64,000 nt of DNA from assembly GCF_039871655.1 (NCBI RefSeq), contig NZ_JBDPLZ010000001.1, positions 986,480-1,050,479 on the forward strand. Reading direction: 5' to 3'. The notes below the pieces were generated by a model. It worked only from the letters and a program-made list of their open reading frames with translations, made no database searches and was not told where the DNA came from. Positions within the stretch are counted from its first letter, which is position 1, and each line of letters begins with the position of its first letter. The position numbers and the translations under genes are program-made. Shown piece by piece: positions 35,792 to 43,627 of this stretch. Origin of the DNA: Actinocorallia sp039871655. GTDB lineage: Bacteria > Actinomycetota > Actinomycetes > Streptosporangiales > Streptosporangiaceae.

Positions 35792-36880
35792 CTACGGTTC
35801 TTCGACTCCCGTCCGGTTCACGACCGTGAACGGCGCGCTCGCCCTCACCTCCCCGTTGACGATGATCTCCAGGACGCGGGGGCCGGGCGGCTCCCGCCGG
35901 GTCGTGACCGGCCGGTAGGAGTGCGCCTTGGCGACGGTGAACCGCTCGTCCCCGCCGACGGCCGTGCGGTTGCCCAGATGGAACGTGCGCCGCGAGCCGT
36001 CCCTGCGGATCAGGTACTTCAGGACGAGCGGGCCGGGCTCGCGCGCGCCGAGCGTCACCGTGAAGCGCAGGCGCCCGCCGATCGGCACCAGCGGATCGTC
36101 GATCTCCAGCCGCTCGACCCTGCCGTTGCCGGGCACCGCGCCCACCAGGGAGAGCGCCCCGGAGTGGCCGGCCCTCAGCAGACCGCGCAGCGCGTGCCGG
36201 AGCACGCTCTCCACATGGGAGCCGCCTTCGGCCCTCCAGCGGGAGAGCAGCCCCACCACGAACTCCGGGTGGTCCTTCGCCAGGTCGTTCACGTGGTTGG
36301 CCACCGACCGCCGCACATACTCGCTGGGGTCGTCGCGGAGCCGGTCCAGGATGGGGAGCGTCGGGCCCGGCTCCATCAGCCAGCCCACCCTGGCGCCCCA
36401 GGGCAGACGGGCGCGCGTGCCTTCCGAGGCCAGCCGACGCAGGTGCTCGTCCGGGGAGCCCGCCCAGCCGCACAGGATCTCCAGCGCCTCCTCCCGGTAC
36501 CGCTCCAGGAGGGGGCGGACCGCGAACTCCCCGGTGCTGAACGGCGTGAGCGCCGCGAGGGTCTCCATCGCGGGCTCCAGATGCGCGAGCCCCCTCGCCC
36601 CCACGTACTCCGTGGCGGGCCAGCCGCTCCAGAGGTCCAAGCGCACCTTGCCGGCGCTCTCCCGCAGGACTGCCGCGGCCTCGGGGAACGGGAGCGGCAG
36701 CCGCCCGTCCAGCGCCTCGGCCACCCGCCGCACCCTGGCCTTGAGCTCCAGCCCGTCCAGCCCGGAGAGGGCCTCCCGGACGAAGGCGTCGCGCTCGAAG
36801 GGAGCCCACGCCGCCGCCACCCCGTCGGCCAGCGCGCCCACCGACTCCTCGTTGACCCGTTCCTTCAGAGGTTCCGCCAT
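35792..36880 (-). CDS. alkC: AlkC-like DNA alkylation repair glycosylase
   Basis: 362 residues. Residues 1-245 are HEAT-like repeats of the AlkC/AlkD superfamily: GLELKARVRRVAEALDGRLP, RYREEALEILCGWAGSPDEH, LRRLASEGTRARLPWG, SEYVRRSVANHVNDLAKDHP, followed by RHALRGLLRAG. Residues 250-362 are an Ig-like beta domain (DPLVPIGGRLRFTVTLGARE, FTVAKAHSYRPVTTRREPPG), a feature of AlkC rather than AlkD. AlkC excises alkylated bases such as 3-methyladenine from DNA. Monocistronic between a secreted-protein gene and the transporter. Confidence 0.85.
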   Translation of the reverse strand: MAEPLKERVNEESVGALADGVAAAWAPFERDAFVREALSGLDGLELKARVRRVAEALDGRLPLPFPEAAAVLRESAGKVRLDLWSGWPATEYVGARGLAHLEPAMETLAALTPFSTGEFAVRPLLERYREEALEILCGWAGSPDEHLRRLASEGTRARLPWGARVGWLMEPGPTLPILDRLRDDPSEYVRRSVANHVNDLAKDHPEFVVGLLSRWRAEGGSHVESVLRHALRGLLRAGHSGALSLVGAVPGNGRVERLEIDDPLVPIGGRLRFTVTLGAREPGPLVLKYLIRRDGSRRTFHLGNRTAVGGDERFTVAKAHSYRPVTTRREPPGPRVLEIIVNGEVRASAPFTVVNRTGVEEP

Positions 36881-36938
36881 CCCGGCATCGTCACAGACGG
36901 CACTGACATTTCCGCTCCGTTCCCGAAGCGTTCGCGGG

Positions 36939-37898
36939 CTACTCGGGCACGCAGATCTCCCGGCGGGCGACGGCCCGCAGGGTCAGCGTGCCGACGACGG
37001 CCACCACGACCGTGACGAAGGCCAGCAGTGCCAGGGCCACGACGTCGTAGACGGGCGCGGGGGTGGCCTCCGCCATGGCGATCGCCGCGGTGGCGGCGGC
37101 CGCGAGGGGGAAGGAGTACGCCCAGTAGGGAACGGCGAAGGGGATGGTGCGCAACCGGGCGAACTGGGCCAGCAGCAGCACGGTGAACATCATCGCCGCG
37201 GCGTACAGGATCCGTCCGAGAGGGTCGGCGACCGCTCCGGTCAGCGCCTGCCACGACAACATCACGACCGCGGGCGGGGCGATGAAGATGGCCAGCGTCG
37301 GCAGCATCTTCTGTGGCAGCGGGACCTCGTGGAGCAGGACCCGGTGCAGCAGCAGCGGCAGCAGTCCCAGCCAGAAGACCACTCCGACCCCGAAGGAGAA
37401 CCAGGCCAGATCGGCCGAGCCCAGGGACGCCGCCGCGAGCGGGGTGATCACGTTTCCGACGATGGGGATGAACCAGGCCGGCGTCACCTGGCTGAGCGTG
37501 ATGTCGGGCCGCCCGAACCAGGCGGAGAGGACCAGGACCGTCAGGACCAGATGGCCCACCGCCCCGGCCCACCACGCCGCTGCGGCGGCGCCGGGCAGCA
37601 GGTCCTGCCCGGCGGTCGCCAGCAGCAGCAGGGAGATCGTGATCGTCGGCACGAACGCCATCCGGACGGGGTGGCGCAGTTCCGCCCGCGCCGCGGCCGT
37701 GTGACGGATCCACTTGGCCGCGTACAGCCCGGCGACGAGCACGAAGACCGCCAGCGCGACCGCGAACACGACCTCGCTGATCCACTCCGGCACGTCCCAC
37801 ACCCGGGCCGCCCGCCGCCACGCGAGGGACAGCCCGCCGAGTCCCATGACGACCGAGAAGAGGCTGACGGGAAGGTGTTCCAGCCGTGAAGTCGGCAC
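36939..37898 (-). CDS. SLAC1/TDT-family anion transporter
   Basis: 319 residues and about ten hydrophobic helices: LEHLPVSLFSVVMGLGGLSL opens TM1, PAWFIPIVGNVITPLAAASL and FGVGVVFWLGLLPLLLHRVL occur mid-protein, with the family's ten-helix pore. TDT proteins include TehA, plant SLAC1 anion channels and the fungal sulfite pump Ssu1. GTG start with AAGGAG 5 nt upstream. The preceding CsoR/CstR-like palindrome makes a sulfur-anion or metal-stress role attractive (inference). Confidence 0.88.
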   Translation of the reverse strand: MPTSRLEHLPVSLFSVVMGLGGLSLAWRRAARVWDVPEWISEVVFAVALAVFVLVAGLYAAKWIRHTAAARAELRHPVRMAFVPTITISLLLLATAGQDLLPGAAAAAWWAGAVGHLVLTVLVLSAWFGRPDITLSQVTPAWFIPIVGNVITPLAAASLGSADLAWFSFGVGVVFWLGLLPLLLHRVLLHEVPLPQKMLPTLAIFIAPPAVVMLSWQALTGAVADPLGRILYAAAMMFTVLLLAQFARLRTIPFAVPYWAYSFPLAAAATAAIAMAEATPAPVYDVVALALLAFVTVVVAVVGTLTLRAVARREICVPE

Positions 37899-37963
37899 GG
37901 GGGCTCCTTGCTCTCCGGCCGGGTCAGCCGACCCGGCCTCGGTCTCCGTTCCTCCTCGCCAAC

Positions 37964-37979
37964 ATACCCCCCAGGGTAT
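37964..37979. promoter_or_regulatory. CsoR/CstR-like operator
   Basis: ATACCC-CCCA-GGGTAT: 6-bp arms, 4-nt spacer. This is the ATACCC-N-GGGTAT form bound by CsoR-family repressors (copper, or persulfide for CstR). It lies 66 bp upstream of the transporter start, overlapping a likely -35/-10 region. The repressor gene is not in the window. Confidence 0.55.
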
Positions 37980-37993
37980 TAATTCCCCGAGGT

Positions 37994-38905
37994 TCAGCGG
38001 CGTACATGACTCTTCTGGGGCGGGATGAGCTGGAGCCTGATGTCGGAGGAGTTCTGGATCACCAGGACGCGGCTGGTGGTCGGGGACCAGCGGACGGGCA
38101 CAAGGAAGAGCCGCCCGTCGGACTCCGCCAGCAGGCGCAGGCCGTGGTACCGGTGCCGGTAACTCTGTTTCTTCCCCAGGTCGGTATAGGAGACTCCAAG
38201 TGGCGTGCTGTGGATGGCGTCCTGGGTGTAGAGGAGCACGCCCGGATAGGACCGAAGCTCCTCGACCATGCCGACCGCCCGACTCCTCCCGTAGAGGGAC
38301 GAGGCGAGCGCACACGTCCAGAAAAGACCTGCGATCAGCAGGACGAGGAGAACGCCGCGGATGAGGTCCACGGCCTCGGGAGGCGGCATCCACAACGGCT
38401 TCTCGCGGTCGGCGTCCCTGGCCTGCCACAGCCAGAGGCTGTACCTCAGCATCAACGCGCTCAGCATCAGCGCCAGCGGGGTCTCGATGGGGCGGCGCGT
38501 CAGGGTGACTCCGGTGACCATGCCCACCAGCGCTCCCACCAGCAGCAGCAGGCCCAGGTAGAGCAGCGCCAGGCTGGTCCAGCCGACGGCCGCGTCCCTC
38601 CGCGGCTCGGAGACGAACCACTTCCCCACCAGGTACACCCCTGCCCCGAAGAGCACGGCGAGCGCGAGCACCACGACCGCCACGAACACCGCTTCCGACC
38701 CGTAGAACAGCAGATCGGTCGTCGTCAGGTTGATCAAGTCGAGGTCGGCCCCGAAGTACTTGAACCTGGCCTGGGTCGACAGATATCCGAAGTACAGAAG
38801 CAGGGCCGTGACCAGGGTCGTCGGCGCGACGATGCCGATGATCGGCGCCAGCCGCGCCGTGAGCGGCTTGGACGCGGGCTCCTTCTGCGTCTCCTGCTCC
38901 GTCAT
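37994..38905 (-). CDS. Polytopic membrane protein, hypothetical (operon gene 5)
   Basis: 303 residues with about five TM helices: LAPIIGIVAPTTLVTALLLY, YGSEAVFVAVVVLALAVLFG, SLALLYLGLLLLVGALVGMV, PLALMLSALMLRY and IRGVLLVLLIAGLFWTCALA. The last 90 residues form a soluble domain (YPGVLLYTQDAIHSTPLGVS, FLVPVRWSPTTSRVLVIQNS). No known family. The ATGA start overlaps the stop of the repeat-tail protein gene, so it is translated in step with it; it may anchor or be the target of the operon's proteases. Confidence 0.7.
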   Translation of the reverse strand: MTEQETQKEPASKPLTARLAPIIGIVAPTTLVTALLLYFGYLSTQARFKYFGADLDLINLTTTDLLFYGSEAVFVAVVVLALAVLFGAGVYLVGKWFVSEPRRDAAVGWTSLALLYLGLLLLVGALVGMVTGVTLTRRPIETPLALMLSALMLRYSLWLWQARDADREKPLWMPPPEAVDLIRGVLLVLLIAGLFWTCALASSLYGRSRAVGMVEELRSYPGVLLYTQDAIHSTPLGVSYTDLGKKQSYRHRYHGLRLLAESDGRLFLVPVRWSPTTSRVLVIQNSSDIRLQLIPPQKSHVRR

Positions 38906-40038
38906 GACGGGGGCACCTGCCCTCCGGGATCCTGCTGCCCGGGAAGTTGCTCGCTTTCCGGGGTCATCTCGTCCGGACCTTGAGTCGTCTCACCCGGGCC
39001 CTGAGTCGTCTCGTCCGGACCTTGAGTCGTCTCACCCGGACCTTGAGTCGTCTCGTCCGGACCTTGAGTCGTCTCACCCGGACCTTGAGTCGTCTCACCC
39101 GGACCTTGAGTCGTCTCATCCGGAGTCGGAGTCGTCCGCTCCTGATCCGGTTCTCCGGTCTGTTCTTCCCCGGAAGGCCGGTTCCCGGGAGCCGGCGGCT
39201 CTTCGGACGGCGGGCCCCCGGTCTCCGTCCGGTCGCTCCCCGGTTCGACGGGCTGGGTCGGCTCGGGAGGCGTGGGCTCCACCGGAGGCGCCGTCCCGGT
39301 CTCCTGCCCCGGACCCGGGGTTCCTCCCGGCCCGGACTCCGTGCCGGGCCCGGGAGTTCCGGGGAGGGGCCCCGTCGGGGACGTCTCTCCTCCAGGCTCC
39401 GCCTCGACGGCGGTGAGCTCCGCCTTCTGCGTGGTGACCTTGAACCCCGAGTCGGACTTGGGGAAGCCGCTCTTCTGGTCGACGGTCAGCGCGAGCGGCT
39501 TCTGCGCGGTCGGTTTCAGGTCCTCGCGCAGCAACTGGCATGGTGGGATCTCCCGGGACGGGCACATCACCTCGGTGCTGATGTCGAGCTCCCCTCCGGG
39601 CCTGCCGCCCGCGACCAGCTTCACGCCCAGCGAGCAGTGCGCCCCCGGCCGCAGGATGAGGCCCGTCACGCACGGCTCGATCCGGGCGAGCCGCAGAAGG
39701 CCGTTGCGTCCGCTACCGCCGGGAGCCGCCTCCCCCTGGCAGGTCTCCTCCTCGTAGACGCCCGGCGGCCCCGCCGCCACCTTCTTCACCGTGACCGTCA
39801 GATGCTCCCCGCGGTTCTCCAGCCGCATGCAGGCCTGGTTTCCGTCGAACCCCTTCTCCGACCAGCCCTTGATCGTGTACTCGTTGTCGATCCTCGCCCC
39901 GTTGAGCTGCCAGGTCGTCTCCCCCTTGGGCCTTTTGGCGAGCATGGTGAGCACCACGAAGATCGCGCTGCCGACGAAGGCCACGGCGACCAGCGCCGCC
40001 AGCAGCGCCTTCTTGTTCTTCAGGACGTCCATGTTCAT
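38902..40038 (-). CDS. Single-pass membrane protein with heptapeptide-repeat tail (operon gene 4)
   Basis: 378 residues. One TM helix (about 10-33: ALLAALVAVAFVGSAIFVVL) follows a short cytosolic start, then a domain (about 40-215) with six Cys (for example NQACMRLENR, EETCQGE, EPCVTG, GAHCSLG, VMCPSREIPPCQLL) that suggests disulfides outside the cell, then a 160-residue Pro/Gly/Thr/Glu-rich tail ending in ETTQGP(G/D) heptads. No family recognised. The start may be the second ATG (40032), with GGGGG better spaced. It follows the trypsin-nuclease gene by 19 bp and overlaps the next gene by 4 bp. Confidence 0.7.
   Translation of the reverse strand: MNMDVLKNKKALLAALVAVAFVGSAIFVVLTMLAKRPKGETTWQLNGARIDNEYTIKGWSEKGFDGNQACMRLENRGEHLTVTVKKVAAGPPGVYEEETCQGEAAPGGSGRNGLLRLARIEPCVTGLILRPGAHCSLGVKLVAGGRPGGELDISTEVMCPSREIPPCQLLREDLKPTAQKPLALTVDQKSGFPKSDSGFKVTTQKAELTAVEAEPGGETSPTGPLPGTPGPGTESGPGGTPGPGQETGTAPPVEPTPPEPTQPVEPGSDRTETGGPPSEEPPAPGNRPSGEEQTGEPDQERTTPTPDETTQGPGETTQGPGETTQGPDETTQGPGETTQGPDETTQGPGETTQGPDEMTPESEQLPGQQDPGGQVPPS
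38961..39128 (-). repeat. Eight 21-bp units encoding ETTQGP(G/D)
   Basis: Units start at 38961, 38982, 39003, 39024, 39045, 39066, 39087 and 39108; the two end units are diverged. Most differ only at the one codon that switches Gly and Asp (GAGTCGTCTC-ACC/GTC-CGGACCTT on the plus strand). The high identity indicates recent slippage or unequal exchange, so copy number probably varies. Confidence 0.9.
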
Positions 40039-40057
40039 CCCCCGCCGAGACGGTTCG

Positions 40058-42055
40058 TCAGAGCAGCAGGTCCTCGGGTCGGAGGATCTCCCTCGGCAGC
40101 GGGGCGGCCTCGAGCCTCTCCAGAGGGTCGGCCTCGACGTACGGGTCGAGGCCCAGTCCGGTGAGCTCGGCGACCTTCCGCACCGGGACCTGGAACGTCC
40201 GGTACGCGTCGTAGGAGAACGCCTCGCGCGTCAGCAGATCCTCGATGAGCGCGGCCTGGCTGAGCAGGTAGCCGGTGACGGACGGCTGCCCGGACTCCTT
40301 GACCATCGCGACGACCTTCCAGAACTGGCGGGGCAGCCGGACGCCGCTGAACTCCTCGTCGTCCTCCGCCAGGACCGGCCCGGTGAACACGCTGACGGCC
40401 AGGTCGTGGTTGTCGGCGTTGTTCAGCACGTAGTCCTCCAGCCCGAGCCACAACGTCGCGCCCGCGTTGAAGTCGTGGTGCTGCGGGGTCGCGTTGGTGA
40501 AGTGGAACGTGTCGTCGTTGGCCGCCTTGGCCTGGGCCTCGGTCCCCCAGGCCGGGTCGAGGCGGCGGACCAGATGCCCCCGGTCGATGTCCCTGTGCCG
40601 GTAGGCCTCCTCGTTCGTCTGCTCGTCGGCGGGCAGCCGGGGGTCTGTGATCCAGCGGTCGTTCTCCCGGCGCGGCCTCCGGGAGCGCTTTCCGTCGATG
40701 TTGCAGGCGGTGAACAGCGCGAGCCGCCGCTTCCGGTGCATGACGATGCTGAAGTGGTGGTACTTCAATTCGGCGGACGCGGCCGCAGCGAGCGTGCCGG
40801 GCAGAACGGGCAGGGGAAGCCTGTGGGCGAGGAACCCCGGATCGTAGCCCTCACGGTCGGTGTAGTCCCGCTCCGTCCTCTCCCGCTCGACCGCGGCCGC
40901 CGCCACGTCCCCGAGCCGGACCGTCACCTCCAGCGGGACCGAAAGCTTCACCTCCCCGTCCCCCAGGGAGGCCGTCCGCCCGTCGGGTGAGGGTTCGAGG
41001 ACGGTGCCGCCCACGGACACCTCGGGCGCGGCCACGCCGGTGACCGACGGCAGTGCCGCCGCCGGCCCCATCGCCGCGGGCGTCTGGGACGCCAGCCGCT
41101 CGGCGGCCCGCTCGACGGCGAAGATCTCGTCGACGAGCGCCCGCTTCTCGGGCGGCAGCGGGGCTTCACGGATGAACCTGCAGATCCGGCTGATCCTTAT
41201 GCCTTCATTGACGAACCGCCCGTCCCCGTCTCCGTTCCCGGAGACCGGCACTCCGGCGTGGTGCAGCGCGACGATCTCCCACTGGTCGTTGAACACCGGC
41301 GATCCGGACGATCCCGGCTCGGTGTCCGCCGTGTAGTGCAGGAACCTGTCGGGGATGTCCACGATCCGGTTCTCGCGGAGCGCGACCTGCTTCTTGTCCC
41401 CGCGCGGGTGCTGCACGATGGTGACGAACTCCCCGATGATCACCTTGCCCTCGGACTCGATGAGCCGGTTGAACCCGAACGCCGTCAGTTCCCCGGGCCG
41501 CGCGTCGACGGCGACCAGCGCGAAGTCCCGGTCTTCGTCGGCGAGGAAGAACCTGTCCGGGGCGAACCCGTACACCTTGGGCTGCAGCGGCTTGCCGTCG
41601 ATCCCGTCCTGGTAGTCGAACTCGATGACACTGGCGCGCGCCGTCTCGGCGTCGGGCAGCACGTGGTGGTTGGTCAGCAGCAGCGTCGGGGAGACCAGGG
41701 ACCCCGTCCCGTAGCCGCGCAACTGCCCGTGGTCGTCGCGGACGTTCACCCGCCCCACGCCTCGGGCGGCGGCCACCCCTGCGTCGAGGTACCGGACGCC
41801 CACGAAGTCCGCGGTATCGATGATCTTCTCCAGCTGGGCCGCGGCCTGTGGCGTCTCCGGTTCCAGCAGGTCGCCCTCGCCGTAGAAGCGGTTCAGCCGG
41901 TCGATGCGCCTGCTGACGCGTTCCGGCGAGTCCGCGGCGGCCACCCCGCCCGGTCGCGCCAGCGTCGACTCGTTCTGGTGGCGCTCCGCGGCGCGGTCAC
42001 GCACCCTCCGGGCGGCCGCCTCGTTCTGCCTCTCCAGTCGCCTGATCTCCACCAT
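40058..42055 (-). CDS. Trypsin-like protease fused to DNA/RNA non-specific endonuclease (operon gene 3)
   Basis: 665 residues. A helical N-terminus (1-80) precedes a trypsin-like domain (about 85-300): His 131 in LLTNHHVL, Asp 177 in DEDRDFALV, Ser 250 in TEPGSSGSPVF. A linker (300-395) leads to a NUC-type beta-beta-alpha-metal nuclease (about 400-640): DRGH (491-494) with general base His 494, and NATPQHHDFNAG with metal-ligand Asn 530. No signal peptide or TM is seen, so it is cytosolic unless exported otherwise. The protease might process a partner or release the nuclease. Downstream gene in a coupled operon. Confidence 0.92.
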   Translation of the reverse strand: MVEIRRLERQNEAAARRVRDRAAERHQNESTLARPGGVAAADSPERVSRRIDRLNRFYGEGDLLEPETPQAAAQLEKIIDTADFVGVRYLDAGVAAARGVGRVNVRDDHGQLRGYGTGSLVSPTLLLTNHHVLPDAETARASVIEFDYQDGIDGKPLQPKVYGFAPDRFFLADEDRDFALVAVDARPGELTAFGFNRLIESEGKVIIGEFVTIVQHPRGDKKQVALRENRIVDIPDRFLHYTADTEPGSSGSPVFNDQWEIVALHHAGVPVSGNGDGDGRFVNEGIRISRICRFIREAPLPPEKRALVDEIFAVERAAERLASQTPAAMGPAAALPSVTGVAAPEVSVGGTVLEPSPDGRTASLGDGEVKLSVPLEVTVRLGDVAAAAVERERTERDYTDREGYDPGFLAHRLPLPVLPGTLAAAASAELKYHHFSIVMHRKRRLALFTACNIDGKRSRRPRRENDRWITDPRLPADEQTNEEAYRHRDIDRGHLVRRLDPAWGTEAQAKAANDDTFHFTNATPQHHDFNAGATLWLGLEDYVLNNADNHDLAVSVFTGPVLAEDDEEFSGVRLPRQFWKVVAMVKESGQPSVTGYLLSQAALIEDLLTREAFSYDAYRTFQVPVRKVAELTGLGLDPYVEADPLERLEAAPLPREILRPEDLLL

Positions 42056-42383
42056 GGTCCAGCCTTCGTTCCTCGATCGTGAGCGTGTCCCGCGTACGGG
42101 ACACGACGGTGATCCCGAAGGGCCTGCCCCGCTCTTCGGGGAAGCTGACGTCCACCCGGTCGGGCCCGCGCCGCTCCCAGCGGCCCTCCACCTCGCGCGG
42201 CCGGTCGTCCGGCCCCGGACGGCGTTCGACGAACGTCCCGTCCGGGCGGAACTCCAGTCCCCGGCGCGGACGGCGCGAAGGGCGGAAGGGATGGTCGGCG
42301 GGCCGGTAGACCTGCGCCGTCCCGGTGTCCTCCTCGAAGGAGTGCAGCCAGGAACCGGTGACGTCGGGCGGCACGCCGCTCAT
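41997..42383 (-). CDS. Small beta-rich protein, hypothetical (operon gene 2)
   Basis: 128 residues starting MSGVPPDVTGSWLHSFEEDT. Strand-rich, with GLEFRPDGTFVERRPGPDD, VEGRWERRGPDRVDVSFPE and GITVVSRTRDTLTIEERR, reminiscent of a lipocalin- or bacterial lipid-binding-type barrel. Function unknown. Its ATG overlaps the stop of the M43 protease gene by 4 nt and its 3' end overlaps the trypsin-nuclease start by 59 nt, showing obligatory co-translation. It could be an inhibitor or immunity factor for either enzyme (inference). Confidence 0.65.
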   Translation of the reverse strand: MSGVPPDVTGSWLHSFEEDTGTAQVYRPADHPFRPSRRPRRGLEFRPDGTFVERRPGPDDRPREVEGRWERRGPDRVDVSFPEERGRPFGITVVSRTRDTLTIEERRLDHGGDQATGEAERGGRPEGA

Positions 42384-43483
42384 CTGCGGCCGGTGACGAG
42401 CCCGAGCGCGTCGTGGATCTCCGAGAGGATCTCCTTGGTCAGCCGCTCGGTGTCCTGGAGCAGCCGTTTCACGTCGCCGTCGCGTCCGGCTCCGCCTGCG
42501 CCGGCCGCCGCCATCTCGGGCTCGGGCTCTCCGACGGGTCCGGTCGGCCGGGCGGTGACCAGGAAGGAGGCGCGCGCGCCCTCCAGGCAGGCGTTCATCC
42601 GCTCGCTCTGGCCTCGGGTGAACATGAACATGGCGCTGTCGTCGACGTAGTCCATGTAGTTCATGAACATGTCGCCGTTCGGCCCGTTGTCGCAGCTGAT
42701 GCGCGGGAACGTCGGCGTCCCCGTGTTGCCGTCCGCCTGGTTCGGGGTGTCGGCGACCCGGTCGCCGTTGCTGCACGCGCCGTCGTCGTCTCCCCAGATG
42801 TGGAAGAGGTCGAGCCAGTGGCCGATCTCGTGCGTCGCGGTGCGCCCGCCGTCGAAGGGGTGCGCCGCGGTTCCCGTGGTGCCGAAGGCCGAGTGCAGGA
42901 TGACCACGCCGTCGGTCTGCGGGGGTCCGCCGGGGAACTGGGCGTATCCCAGCAGTCCGCCGCGGAGCTGGCAGACCCACATGTTGAGGTACTGGTCGCT
43001 CGGCCACGGGTCGGCGCCGCCGGTGGCCCTGGCCTTGACGGAGTCGTCCGTGTCGAAGCCCCGTTCGTCCGTCTCGACCCGGATGATCCCGTCAGTCGGC
43101 TTGCCGAACGGGTCCCGGTCCGCGAGACGGAACTCCACGCGGATGTCGGCCACCAGCGCCTTCCAGACGTCCGGGACCTTCGACGTATCAGGATTCGCGG
43201 CCCGGAAATCCCGATTCAGAACCGACAATTGACTGTGGATCTGCTCATCGCTGATGTTCTGGTCCGGGCTGGTGGAATGGTGAACAACATGCACGACAAC
43301 CGGAATAGTGACCACTTCTCTCCGAGAGGAGATGAGCTGCTCCTTCTCGTACTGAAGCGCCCTGTTCTCGATCCGCGCCCGTTGCGCCCGGTAGGTCATG
43401 CTCTCGTTGAGCAGCCTGCGGTGAACGAGCATGGTTCCGCACAGGTCCCGCACAGGTGCCGGGAAATGGCCGGGTTCCGCCAT
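42380..43483 (-). CDS. M43 (cytophagalysin/pappalysin-type) zinc metalloprotease (operon gene 1)
   Basis: 367 residues. The catalytic motif HEIGHWLDLFH (His 218, Glu 219, His 222, His 228) and the Met-turn MNYMDY (about 285) define the metzincin M43 family, with DGVVILHSAFGT and ISCDNGPNGDMFMNYMDY as typical flanks. Most family members are secreted, but here the N-terminus (MAEPGHFPAPVRDLCGTMLV) is not a signal peptide. GGAGGG lies 7 nt before the ATG. It heads a five-gene minus-strand operon; the last 50 residues are a helix after an Ala/Gly linker. Confidence 0.9.
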   Translation of the reverse strand: MAEPGHFPAPVRDLCGTMLVHRRLLNESMTYRAQRARIENRALQYEKEQLISSRREVVTIPVVVHVVHHSTSPDQNISDEQIHSQLSVLNRDFRAANPDTSKVPDVWKALVADIRVEFRLADRDPFGKPTDGIIRVETDERGFDTDDSVKARATGGADPWPSDQYLNMWVCQLRGGLLGYAQFPGGPPQTDGVVILHSAFGTTGTAAHPFDGGRTATHEIGHWLDLFHIWGDDDGACSNGDRVADTPNQADGNTGTPTFPRISCDNGPNGDMFMNYMDYVDDSAMFMFTRGQSERMNACLEGARASFLVTARPTGPVGEPEPEMAAAGAGGAGRDGDVKRLLQDTERLTKEILSEIHDALGLVTGRR

Positions 43484-43627
43484 GGAAGGTCCCTCCCGGG
43501 CCGCCCGGGGCGGCCCGTCCCTCTCCTTACAGATTCCCCGGTCATACCCCCGACATTTCGGACAAAGCCCCGCAAATCACCAATACCCCACCAATTCCAT
43601 TCTTGACATTTCATCCACCATTCCGCG

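Noticed and set aside
38961..39128. CRISPR array
   Set aside because: The 21-bp units are contiguous, in frame, and have no spacers; they encode a protein repeat.
41997..43007. Long minus-strand frame covering the small beta-rich gene and much of the M43 gene in another frame
   Set aside because: Only the part after ATG 42383 looks like protein; the rest is an Arg/Pro-rich shadow of the protease gene.
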